In this document: in pieces, positions 1 to 11,400 of the stretch
Layout: the number at the start of each line of letters is the position of its first letter
Numbering within the stretch: position 1 is the stretch's first letter
Source: Eutrigla gurnardus
Lineage: Eukaryota; Chordata; Actinopteri; Perciformes; Triglidae
DNA: 64,000 bases
NCBI GenBank assembly: GCA_963514095.1
Contig: OY741265.1
Span: 29,962,290 to 30,026,289 of the forward strand
Direction of reading: 5' to 3'
The notes under the pieces: generated by a model
Seen by the model: only the letters and a program-made list of their open reading frames with translations
What the model was told of the DNA's origin: nothing
Databases searched by the model: none
Translations under genes and position numbers: made by a program

Positions 1-595
1 AACTTCATGGCTAAAATCAAGGGTATCAAAACGACTATAAAAGCAATTAAGAGCATCAGCAAACTCAGTGTCCGACTTAAAGTCCACTAGAGAGAGACGG
101 TTGCTGTGTCTCTGATTCTGGAGGCCCGTTATGGTTTTCATGCTAGACCATGCTGAGCCCAAATTATTGGCAGCCATTTTATTCTCCAAATCAGTCTTAT
201 ATTTCTGTTTTGCTTTACAAATTTCAATTTTCAGCTCTTTAGTCGCCACATGTAACTCAGAGACTGATCCGCTCTTAAAAGCAAGCCTCTTTTTCTGCAC
301 ATTAGATTTAACAGAACTATTCACCCATGGTTTATTGTTTGGAAATATTTTCACCAACTTGTATGGTATAATTGTGTCTCTACAGAAGGCAGTATATGAA
401 CACACTACATCAGCCAGCTCGTCCAAGTCATCACCACAGGACTGTTTAAACATTTCCCAATCCGTGCTCTCATAACAGTCCCTTAGACAGTCCACAGCTT
501 CTTCTGTCCAGTCCTTTTTTACCCTAATTTGAGTTTTTTCTCTCTTTAAAACAGTTTTGTATTTTGGCAGTAGATGCACACTCTCCTCTGTGCGT
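1..595 (-). mobile_element. L2-type LINE ORF2 fragment (between endonuclease and reverse transcriptase)
   Basis: Read on the minus strand the frame is open from about 595 to base 1 and continues out of the window. It runs HLLPKYKTVLKREKTQIRVK, then DWTEEAVDCLRDCYESTDWE, KPWVNSSVKSN and AFYSRFD. The HLLP-YK start, the W-TEEA---L--C-E-TDW-MF segment and the KPW(V/F) motif are typical of fish L2/CR1-group LINEs upstream of the reverse transcriptase. A stop is met in the same frame at about 630, so the copy is truncated or decayed at its 5' end. The plus-strand frame at 131-475 is only its complement. Confidence 0.8.
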
Positions 596-1129
596 GCACT
601 CAATGGCTCTTGCGCGCACTCCGCGCAGCGCTAATTTGCTAGCATGTAGCTTGTCACAGTATCTTCCTGAGGATCCAAAGGGGGGTGAAGTTAGAAGCGA
701 CCAAGCACTTCCACGTTGTCCCTATTTAAATACGGTTACGTGAGTAGTTACACGACCCAAGTTTGGTTACACAAAATGAAACATGCCAATTTTTCTAAGC
801 GGATAACAAGGATAACTATATAGTATGGCGGAATAACAACTGGAAGCACTTCGACGTCGGTGCAGGGTTAGGGCATTCCGTAAATCCTTTAATATAGCCT
901 CAGCCAAAATCTTCGCGACGCGAACCTGACTGAATGAATGGGAAGGGTGGAAATAATGCTGCCTGTCGACACTTGCCCCGGCCAATGTGACTGTCCGATA
1001 ATAGAATACAGGCCAGTATTAGAGGATTTACGGTATATCATTTTTTTTTTTTAAATAGATAAAATAATAGTTAAAACAAATATTCTCCCCTATCACCCGC
1101 GGGCCGGATGTGACGTACAATCGGGCCGG

Positions 1130-1170
1130 GTCTGGCTCGTGGGCCGTAACCCTGGCATCCCTGGTCTAAG
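1130..1170. mobile_element. Possible hAT-type terminal remnant
   Basis: Sequence of the type GGGCCGTAACCCTGGCATCCCTGG resembles the GGGCCGC...CCCCTG ends common in fish hAT elements. No partner end or target duplication was found, so this is only a remnant at best. Confidence 0.25.
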
Positions 1171-1300
1171 CCAAAGGCTGAATAGTGGTCTGACCACCCT
1201 GGAGAAGAAAACAAAATTAATATTTAACTTGACATTTACAATGAATTTCATTAAAGGATTGAATATATGCCAACGTATTACTACACTAAGAAACCTGAAG

Positions 1301-1302
<2 letters not shown>

Positions 1303-1334
<32 letters not shown>
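1303..1334. repeat. (AC)n microsatellite
   Basis: Uninterrupted AC dinucleotide run of about 32 bases. Confidence 0.97.
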
Positions 1335-1336
<2 letters not shown>

Positions 1337-2223
1337 ATGAAGCAACACAGACATCGCTGCTCTCCATTGTCAACCCAGCTAACAAATAAATATTTTCTCA
1401 ACCTTTGGCATGGTTGCTGCGGAAACCTGAGGTCCATGTAATAATTAGGCTAACACTTCCTCTGAGATGCCAGGCCATGACTGCCTCTGTCCTCTCCCCT
1501 CTGCCAGTCCATGTACTGGGTTGCTAATGGGTCTTTACACGCTGATGTACGAGGCGGTGAAAACGCTCGTCTACGGAGGGCTGAGACATTAATATTTACC
1601 AGCCTGGAGGGGGTCACGGCAGAATGGATCAGGCCATCTTCAATAAAACATGTCACCACCAAAGGGACCACTCCCATGCGCTCTTTCCATTTCTGCCATA
1701 CACACAACTAGATTTACTGTGGCTTTTATTAATCTTGGAGCTGGTTTTGTGTTGTGCTGTTTGTGTAAAACGAGCTCAGCACTTATGCCACTTACTAATG
1801 GGAATGGTGTAATCCACTTTGTCCCAGGGTACAGGGGATAAATCAATAGACTGTAAAGTTCTGCTTTGGTTACTTTGTGGGCTGAAACATGACTGTAAAA
1901 TATGATCCGTGTGGTGTCTGGGTCTAAAAGCCTTCACACAGGATACCTGGTCGAAATATCATGGTTTTATAAGGCAGGCTTTTAATCATTGCATGGACTT
2001 GGCAGCAGGCAGAGAGGAGTGCTCACCATTAACCAAATGTGATGAACAAGGATTTCTGGTAGAGCAGGTTATGGAGCTGTGAAGAAGATGTGGGAAGATC
2101 ATAATGTAATGGTATCCAGACTAGAGACAGAGAGGTTGGCCCACACACAGCAGGTAGAGAGACCAAGTCCCGCCCCTTCCTGTGTCTGTTTGTTAGTCAA
2201 AGTGAGCAACAAATAATTGTCTG

Positions 2224-2292
2224 ACCTGTTTGAATTGTACCATGAATTACACATATGATTTGTGTCAATTAAAAAGATAATTTTGCAAGTCA
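2224..2292. repeat. Solo end of the TIR element that carries the 48-bp minisatellite
   Basis: The segment CCTGTTTGAATTGTACCATG followed by AATTACACATATGA matches the terminal inverted repeats of the elements at 25326-26110 and 31909-32660. No 48-bp array lies next to it, so it is an end fragment or a short relative. Confidence 0.6.
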
Positions 2293-2519
2293 AGAAAGCA
2301 TTTTTTCATTTTGAATTTTTTGCAACAAATCTGAGTTATTCAGACAGAAATCAACAATTATACACAAATCTATTCCGTCTTGACCTCGAACACCAGCGAT
2401 TATTTCTGCATCTGGTTTTTTTTCTGTGTGGCCTGAGAGAATCTGGCAAGAAAATAAACTGATGATCTACTATTAACATTAACATTATTAATGATATATT
2501 ATATATGACATGAACGATC

Positions 2520-2615
2520 TCTAGACTGGCGACCCTTCCAGGGTGAACCCTGCCTTCGCCCCCTGACCATGAATACAGGATAAGCGGTAGACGATGGATG
2601 GATAGATGGATGGAC
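2520..2615 (+). mobile_element. 3' end of a GATG-tailed SINE-like repeat
   Basis: It reads GACTGGCGACCCTTCCAGGG, then GAATACAGGATAAGCGGTAG and a (GATG)n tail. This is the 3' part of the same family as the copy at 15413-15705. Confidence 0.65.
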
Positions 2616-2865
2616 GATCTCATTCTGTTAAATAAAAGATCCTGTTTCCACACTTAACTATCCTCCCCTCCCTTCCTGCTGTTCTCCTGCAGTTTCAGTT
2701 CTTATGGTTCTGGTCATGATCAGTTTAAAAGTTTAAAATCCATCCTCCATATTTGTTGGAAATAGTGTCTTCTGTTTGTAATCATGGTTTTATTTATCTA
2801 TTCCACATATTCTTCAGCTTTGTCTAAACAGAGAGAGGACGACAAGAAGGCACACCCAAGCAGAC

Positions 2866-3083
2866 AGACAGAGAGAAAGAGAGAGACAGACAGAGGGACA
2901 GACAGACGGAGAGAAACACAGACAGACAGACAGAGAGAAAGAGAGAGACAGAGGGACGGACAGACAGAGAGACAGACGAAGAGAAACAGACAGACAGACG
3001 GATTGAGAGACAGAGAGAGAAATAGAGCAAGAGAGACAGACAGACAGAGAAACACAGACAGACAGACAGACAGAGAGAGATAC
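2866..3083. repeat. Purine tract of GACA/GAGA repeats
   Basis: About 220 bases of imperfect (GACA)n and (GAGA)n with almost no pyrimidine other than C in GACA. The Arg/Thr/Asp-rich and Ser/Leu-rich frames read through it on the two strands are not genes. Confidence 0.93.
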
Positions 3084-4779
3084 TTTATGTCTCCAGAAAA
3101 CAGCAGAGCAGCAGTATGTGTTGTTGAGCAGAGCAGAGAAATGCTCTTCTTATGAACATCCAGACTATTGACATCATCGTAACTGGAATTAAACCTCTTC
3201 TCAAGAAGCCCACTCTTGATCCTCTGGCTGATTGCATTATTAGCTTGAGTCGGCATCTGGACACAGTCAGGTTTATCTGTGATGAAATGATCGCCACATA
3301 AATGATCCATGTCTGATGAATTCTGCTGAGATGGAAGCTGTGAAATAAGAATCCTAATTAAGTGCTGATGACTTCGCTCAATGCTTCAGGCTGCGTTGCA
3401 TTACATTACCTCTTCTTCCACAGCTGTTCACACAGTTTGGTCAGTTTTTCTTTAGTTTCTTTGAAACTACAATAAGAAGTGTTGAAAATGCAGAGATGAA
3501 CAGAGAGACAAGCCGTCAGGAGGTAGAGAAAAGGAGATAGCTTTACTATAAAGAAGGCGTCGCTAGCAGAAGTTGCAACAACTCATCATACACGCATACA
3601 TGGTGAATATATTTATGCCATTTTCTGTTGCGTATGTACCTTACAAAAGCTGTTATTTTGCGTGTCGAAGCGAGACTTTGACGAGCTGCTCTGATACATA
3701 TGGTCAAAACAAGAAGATGCTAACATGTGAATTTATATTTTCTTTTAAAAGCCAGACAGCGTGTGATCAATCATTAAAAAAATGCAAATGGTGTATGTGC
3801 ACCAGTTAAATTCTACACTTTGCAGCCTTTTGACATGAATAAAAACACAAAGCTGTAAAACTGCACATTGACATCTTCTTTTCCCCACAGTGAAGGTGAG
3901 CCGAGACGATGCGGACGGTAAAAAGAGTCAACGTGCAAGACAAGGGGGAAAAAAGCACTGTTCATCAGCAAATATGCGGAATCCTTTGTCATATACAGTT
4001 ACAACATTTCCCCACTGTGATCCACTTTGGGGGAGGGAGGTTTCCAGACCAGATCCAGAAGAAAACGCTTCCATGAGTCTGGTGATGAAGTTTGGACCTT
4101 CATGTTCCAACACAGCATTCCATCCCTCAGTGCTTTAACTTCCTGTTTCAGCATCTGTGCTCGGTGCCCCAACCCCAATGTTAGAGCGGACGTACTGTAA
4201 AACAATGGCATCAGAGAAAACACCCAGCTGATTAAAACCCAGAGAATATTGCTTTGAGTTTCTGCAGAGAGACAGAAGGGAACATGGAAGAGTGGATTAG
4301 TGACGGAGAGGTTTTTGGAGGATCAGACTTTTTTGTTGAAACTGAAAATGTCCGCCTCACACAAGACATGTTGCGTTCCATTTTAGGGGCCTTCAACGAG
4401 GTCTTTCCTCTTTTAAAAGCTCCTCCAAATACCCAGGTTTGGTCAGTAGATTGTGGGCCGGTCACGTTTAACCGTTCATTCAGCTGATCCATGTCAACTC
4501 GATTATATCAGATACGCCGGACTAATGTAAGCCACTGCAACATTAAAACAGTGACGGATGGGATCGCCTCGCACAACCTCTCTTCAAAACAAGCATCCAC
4601 GTTCTTATCTCCTTCCTTCTGTTAAACCAGCTACAGGTGCATACGCCCCCTACTGGACTGGGCTGAGGAATGACACTGGAGCGTGGGTACACATGTTATG
4701 AATGGATGACATTTATGTAGTGCATACCAAAGTAGACCCATGTGGGAGAGGAAAGTACGGCTTTGCCTTCAGTCATGTA

Positions 4780-5232
4780 AGACCCCGATCACACTGAGAC
4801 ACGTCCACACACAAAAATGCCCCTTTGCAAAGTGCGTCGGGCGCAACCAGGTGATCAAATGTAGATTGAAGCAGACGTGGAGGTCTTCATGTTGCTCTGC
4901 TGTTGATGAGGAGGGGAAAAGACCATAAAAAGATACAGACTGAAGAAGATATAGTTCATCCTGATTAAAAAGCACTAATATCAACCTTCCATTGTCCGTT
5001 CCTCCCACATCCACCGCCATCAAAACAGGAAGGGCGTGGTTGCGTAGTAAAGCCCGCCTCCTGCTCCAACTGTGACATTGATGGGCGGTGTGACCTGGTT
5101 GACCTGGCTTGAAATTGTTGCTAGAAAAACGTGAGAAAAACGTAACGCAAGAGCAGAGTGCCTGCCAGGCGCCGCACCGGAGGGAAACCATGTTTTTTTT
5201 GCAGGCGGTGTACCTCAATGTGATCGGCTCCG
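4780..5232. mobile_element. MITE-like block with inverted ends
   Basis: The left end CCCCGATCACACTGAG (about 4783) is an imperfect inverted copy of the right end CTCAATGTGATCGGCTCC (about 5214). The interior contains CCTGTTTTGATGGCGGTGGA in minus orientation. A related interior without clear ends lies at 22670-22990 in the opposite orientation. Family not identified, Harbinger-like ends are possible. Confidence 0.5.
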
Positions 5233-6689
5233 TAAGGTGGCCCCTGAAATGGGAGAGGCTATGCAACAACAGGCCTGTTAGGTGAAGGAGTGTATGCGGT
5301 TTAAAGGAGCGGCATTGAATGCATGTTTTTTAGGCCTACTAGCAGATTGTATGCGACGATGCTACAAACGGTATATTGCAGGATCACTTATTTACATCAT
5401 AGAGAATCGAACATGTTCCTCTTTCACAATATAGAATCCAAACCATCATCAAACGGTGACTGATAGACTTCAGTCAGAACCACATATCAACATGTCAAAG
5501 CAACGGGCAACACAGAGTGAACGATGATTCTTGTTACTTTTTCAGAGTGCAAATGTCAGTCAAAGCTACATTACAACGGTGCAGGACGGACTAAAGACGC
5601 ACCTGTCGCATTTGTTCGGTGGATTCACACGTGGGACTTCTTGTTTCAGATAAAGCATTTTTTGGGGGGGAAATCGACTTTTAAATATTTACAAATATAA
5701 TTTTTCTTCATGACCTACATGTACAGAATATATGTCAAATAAATAATAAACAACAATATTAATTTTCTGTGTGGTGGAAAGCTTATGTTACATAAATCTG
5801 AATAACAACACAGAGTAACTGTAATACAACATAAGGATGACAAGAGCAGCACAATGGAAGGATAGACATGATGTTGTGTTTGTTTACAGCAGAAAAGCCA
5901 GCTGCTACAAATCTCACAAATATCTTGAACATACTGTTGTGTTTAGCCTCTATAACAGATTCTGCAGACATTTTTATTCTGGCTATTTCTGGTGCGAGGC
6001 AACAAAATTAGTTGGTCAAAAAAAATGTTTGTAACAACAATTATTAAATTAAGGACTAATATTAATACTATCCACATAATGTAATAAATAGAAATATAAA
6101 ATAAATATGTGAAGTACAATGCTAAGTGCAGTAAAGATGGTTGTGATTTAGCATTGGTGGGATTAACAGTGCTGTTGAGTAGCAGGTAACTACAGTGTGA
6201 GTGCCAAAACGAAGAACCCAATTAAGCATCAAAGAAAGAAACACCGTCAGTCTGCCAACAGAATGATGACGTCACTAATAACGCTGAGGACAAGTGAAAT
6301 ATTCAGCGTTTTCTAAAAACATATTCTGTTACTTTTTTCTTCCTTCCTCTGCAAAAATAAGCTGCATTTCATTTCAAAGGTGGCTGTGAATTCAATGTAT
6401 ATATTTTCATGCTGTCATTTATTTCAAGTATTCTACATGGCCCTAACTTTTTTTATCTGTAATGATTAACAAATTAGCTGCATTTATAAAAACCAGAGGC
6501 GGAAAAAAGGTGTGTTCAGACTAAACCGATGGATGCACTGAGCCAAAGACGTGTCCATGTTGACACTTCGGCAAAACCTTTATGAGGATTTATGACTCCG
6601 ATCATAAACATAAGTAGACAAAAAGAGACAAAAGTCAAGAGGAAAGTAACTGATTGGTTGCTGATTGTTTTACCGGGAGCACCCTGAAC

Positions 6690-6718
6690 GCCTCGGGGGG
6701 GTGGGGTGGGGGGGGGAC
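6690..6718 (+). repeat. G-rich run
   Basis: Several runs of G in close succession, possible quadruplex-forming sequence in the probable 3' UTR or flank. Confidence 0.6.
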
Positions 6719-7792
6719 CATGATCTGAACTGAAAACTTGCAATTTTGTCTTCATTCATTTAAACTGTATGATTCATGGTGTGTGTGTGTGAAGCTAACG
6801 TTAGCACTTATTTGGTCTGATCGGAGCCGACGGTGAATAAATCAAAACAAATTCAGTGGTGAGATGTTTGGAGAAAAAGACAAGGAACAGATGTAGTCTG
6901 AACACACCTTAAAGATTACAGCCTCTCGTGCTGCATTCATGTCCCATGGGAGAGCACCGAGACATTGGCTTCCAGTTTGAAAACACGATGCTGGTTTACA
7001 GCAGCTGGAACATGTCCAGAATCCTGGTGTCACAAAACACGTGTTGGTAAGGTGAAGAGGAATACATATCCAGTTTTTGTACTGACCGACCGACCAACTT
7101 GCCTATGTTGCAATGTCTGGTTTGGTAAAAGTGTCCTTTGTAAAGTGGTGTGGTATGGAACCAATAGGAAACTCAACAGAAAACACTTCACATTTCCCAG
7201 TTGACATGAATGCAGCATTAGCGTGCATGCTAACTAGGGAATTCACTGGTTTGTGGTTTACTGGTGTTTCTCAATCAAAACTAACTTTCCTCTCTGTTGC
7301 CTTCCACTTCTCAAGTTACTACCATGCTCATAGATGATAGTTATCATCTTTTAAAAAATATGAAATAAAAAAAATTCAATTCATTAACATCAGAGCTCGG
7401 TACTTGTGGCAGAAACAGCCTCCCTTGCGGCGGCCATTTCCAACATCTGCACTGCAACATCGGATTAAAGGTAAGAAAAAACATCCAACTACCACATCGG
7501 ACAAGGCAAAGTGAATAAAAGCATGTGATCCAACCTGCGAGTGGTAAAAAGGGAACCCAACGTGTACTTTTACTAACCCAGAATGCAATGGAGGAGGTGA
7601 TGGTGCATAGTTTTGCAGGGCACTAAAATGTGTGCCAGGACTGTTTACAGCACTCGTTAAGATTCAATGACTCGTCTACCGGCTGTGGAGAAACTAAAAT
7701 CTTTCATTGCGTAAATATCAATATGATAAACATATCTGCCGGCATCCTGTTGAGTTTGATGGTTAGAAGCTGATATGTTACAGGACGAGCCA

Positions 7793-7796
7793 GTGT

Positions 7797-7857
<61 letters not shown>
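7793..7857. repeat. (TG)n microsatellite
   Basis: About 65 bases of TG repeats with two interruptions near the left end. It would be transcribed as CA repeats in the neurofascin 3' UTR if the UTR extends this far. Confidence 0.95.
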
Positions 7858-7859
<2 letters not shown>

Positions 7860-8246
7860 CTGGGAGGTATGAGGGTATCAGGAGAGCAGGGACACTGGAA
7901 ATGTTCGGAGCAGAAACCAACCAAAGAAAGATCTCTAAAGAACACTTGTTGATGCCTCCTGGTGCTGGAAGCCGCCCTGAAGGCACACTTCAGGTCTGTG
8001 TAAGGGCCGAGGGACACGAGCCATCCTCGTTTTGTCCAAACGTCACCTTCGTCCAGCTGGAAACTAAAATAAAGGCTTGTGGTGTAAATCCACTCCCACG
8101 TTCCACTTTCTCTGCAGAGGGAAGAGTCTCCAGATCGGCCCTGATGCGTCCCTCCTGTTCAACGTGTTTCATACATCGATATATTCATGTGTGTGTGTGT
8201 GTTTGCGTCTGGTGTATCGTGTTTGTGGTTTGGCGTTGCTACGGCA

Positions 8247-8475
8247 CTACGCCAGCGAGTAGATGGCGTTGACGGGTGAGGTGGCCTCGGAGCTCTCGTT
8301 GCCCTCCGTTTCATCCTTGTCCTTCTTCACGGTGTACTGGCCGATGAAAGAGCCGTCCTCGTTGAACTGGCCGTCGCCGCCTTCGCCGTAGTCCACCAGG
8401 CTGTCGTCGCTCTCCTTCACGTTGCCGTCCAGCGACGTCTGGCTGCCCTGGAGGGGCTTGTTGTCCTCGTCGCTG
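8247..8475 (-). CDS. nfasc: nfasc terminal coding exon: ankyrin-binding tail and stop
   Basis: It reads [16 protein letters not shown], then [20 protein letters not shown], the ankyrin-binding [11 protein letters not shown] (FIGQY at 8334-8348) and [16 protein letters not shown] before a TAG stop at 8247-8249. Tyrosine phosphorylation of FIGQY is known in this family to block ankyrin binding. The C-terminal residues form the PDZ-ligand-like end that identifies neurofascin. The acceptor is a CAGCAG tandem, so coding starts at 8472 (FDYHDED) or 8475 (FDYHSDED). Length against mammalian FDYSDED favours 8472. GC content is far above that of the introns. Confidence 0.98.
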
Positions 8476-11400
8476 CTGCGGAGGTGAACGGAGAGCAGAG
8501 GTGAAGGTTAAAAGGGGAGCAGGATATTGTTGCAACGCGTCAGCAGGAGACGGGGGGCCGCGTCGTCGCCGTCGGCAGGTTAAAGGGGAAGTGAAGGTTA
8601 TGCAGATTGCGGGTAAAGAAATGATGTTAATCAAGTATTTTTCAGCTTAACTCTTAGTAAAGTGACTGAATGTTTAGGTCACTCATGGCTTGTTAGACTA
8701 GAATTTAGATTTAATTTTCATTTCTTTTCCATATTTTCCTTAAAGGGGAAGTTCTAATTATTTCAATTCTATATGAATACAGTTCTCACATGGAAGTATT
8801 TATTCCTCACCAAACCGGCCGTAAAGCAACTACTCTAGAGGCTGTGCAGAGAGAGTGTGTGTGCTTGACTCTTGAACTTGATGTAGCTGGCTAGCTCCAC
8901 CCGGGCCACTTACGTAAACCTGAAGCAGCCGGACAATAAACCAGTGAACCCAAATCTACTTCTAGCTCCGGACCCAGATGATATCAATGCACTAATTTGA
9001 ATGGCTTTTATCAGAATAATAGTTATTTTAGATCAAATAAATAATGCTACATTACATAAACCCAGAGACTTAACAGTCTCTAGAGTCTATTTACACAACA
9101 TGAACAGCAGTGAGCTGAGGTTAAAACAGGGAGGCTGAGCTCTACTAAAGCAAACACTGATACACTGATGAAGACGGAAGGAAGCTAACTAGTGACTCAG
9201 CCGAATGCCTCTGTGGTTGCTCATAGAAACTTAAACGTAAATGTTTGGCGTAGATAAATAACATCACTACGACACAATGACATAAGTTGTTATGTTCTGC
9301 CGACACCAGCCTGTTCGCATTCTGCTTAAATATTCTTTTAACTTCATTTGTCTAGTGAGCTATATGAGCTAAATCCTGGACCTGTTTTCTTTTTTTATTG
9401 ACTGCTGCAAAGTTAAAACCGTACGCTCACGTTCACAACTCTCTCTACATATGTGAGTACTGTATACGGTAGATTTGAAAGAATCCAAACCTGTCCTTTA
9501 AAAACATAGCAGCATTAGCATTTTATACCAAAGATGCTACAGTTAAAAGTTGATTTTGCAGAACACCATACAGTATTCACCTCTATGTTTTAAAAGCAAC
9601 CCTGTCTCCTGAAAGCAGATAAAACTTTAAAAATCATATAGTAAATAATAGCCTGGATTATGACTGAATGTATCTGCAAACACTGAATGTTTACACTGAA
9701 TGAAACCTAACAACACGTAGGATGCAGGACATCAAGTCGGTCTTGTATTTGAATTATCTGTAATAAATTCTCCTTCTGTATCGTATAAGAACTTCACTCT
9801 TCCTGGACTGACAACAAAATACTTCCCTTGAAAATATGGCAAACATAAAATGTACCTGTTAACGTAAATAAGTAAACCTGGGAGACAGGGGTGATTAAAA
9901 GAGATAAATGCTGGCATCAGAAATTCAAATAAGTCATTAGCATACACATGCTAATTGGTGGCCATATGCTGACATGAGATCCAAGCAAGCTCATTGGTGG
10001 AGCTGTGCTTGATTTCAGCTCAGAGCATGGCTGCATGTCTCCTAACTGTGACTTCAGGGGGAAGAGAACGTCATGCATGGAGCTCCAGACTAGCATCAGC
10101 GTTCTTGTCTCAGATCAAGCCAGTAGCATAACAGCAGGTAGTGCACTCGAAGGATGCAAAAGGGATATTTTCCTCTTTGATTTTCCTTCTCTGCTATGGG
10201 TTTCACATATTATGTATTCAGATTCCCTCTGCAAGGACAGAATCCACACCGTAGCTTCCCAGAATCATCATGCTCCATGCTGAAACACTGTGGTAACCAC
10301 ACACATTGCTTGATATGTTTTTTCAAAACCATACATGTGAATAATTTGGGGCACAAATGGCCCACCAGATGCAGCACAATCACAGTCTGATACAATTCAA
10401 ATTCAACAGAATTAAACTCTGAGCAATCCCAAAATTCAGCACTTTTTCACTCCATGAAACAATGTTTCCGAGCAGAGCGAGAGTGACGGAGAAACAATGG
10501 ACCCTTTCAGAACACATGCTGATATGCAACAAGGTGAAGACATGGAGAGAGTGGGAGTTGATGATGGAAATGATGATGTTGATGTTTTAATCGATTAGAA
10601 AATGTAATAGTCAATAATAACAATAAAATGTAATAGCACGTTCATTGTCAGCTGGGATCGGCTCCAGCCCCCCCCCGCAACCCTGAATACAGGATAAGCG
10701 GTAGACGATGGATGGATGGATGGATGGATGGATGGATGGATATTCAAACATCCAAGTCACTGAGAAGAAATGTTAACCTATGTTCCTGCAAACCACCGGG
10801 AAGCTGAACGCACAGATGTTTTTGCATTCAGAGAAAGTGACAAAGTACAACGAACAAGTGATGTAGTACATGAGTGTTCATGAAAGTTACGTATATAAGT
10901 GTTATTGAAAGTTACATTGTATGAATTTGCGTGGTATAATTACGAGGATAAGAAGTGATAAGGGCAGGTGGAACAAGCGGTGGCTGGATCAAAGGAGACC
11001 GTATTCATGTCCCATGTGTAACCAAAAGAAAACTTTGACTTCATGTGTGTTCTTTAAAGGGGTTGATTATACAACAGTTTCGTTTTTCCAGTACGTTATA
11101 TCCACTGTTGCCCATAAAGTTGTAGTATTTCGTTTTTAGACACAATCCTCTGTTTATTCCTATTTAAATGCATTAGTAATCACTTTTGACTGGCTGCAAT
11201 GGTTACATGTGTCCCAATGACCCAGGTGAAATGAATTCATGCATTTTTTTGGCGCTATAAGACATTTGCAAGTTATTCCAACTTTATGGGCGATCCGGTA
11301 GTTTTGAAACATTGTCGGGTTGTCTAGTTACATCTTTAGGTTGCGTTGTCACATTATGTTGTTGCATTGTGTTGTTACGTTGTTGCAATACGATGTTGTA

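Larger units (their letters stand above)
600..8246 (-). other. 3' flank of nfasc, probable 3' UTR at its upper end
   Basis: No coding exon is supported between the LINE fragment and the neurofascin stop. The 3' UTR must begin at 8246 and run downwards, but its end is not clear. A minus-strand AATAAA (TTTATT at 6418-6423) is one possible poly(A) signal. The stretch also holds several simple repeats and MITE-like pieces, listed separately. Confidence 0.4.

Noticed and set aside
131..475. 114-residue plus-strand protein
   Set aside because: The minus strand carries a recognisable LINE ORF2 over the same bases.
2784..3310. Arg/Thr-rich and Ser/Leu-rich frames
   Set aside because: Translations of a GACA/GAGA purine tract.
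4769..5269. 166-residue minus-strand frame
   Set aside because: It overlaps a dispersed repeat with inverted ends and has no recognised domain. A relative at 22753-23022 is also broken.
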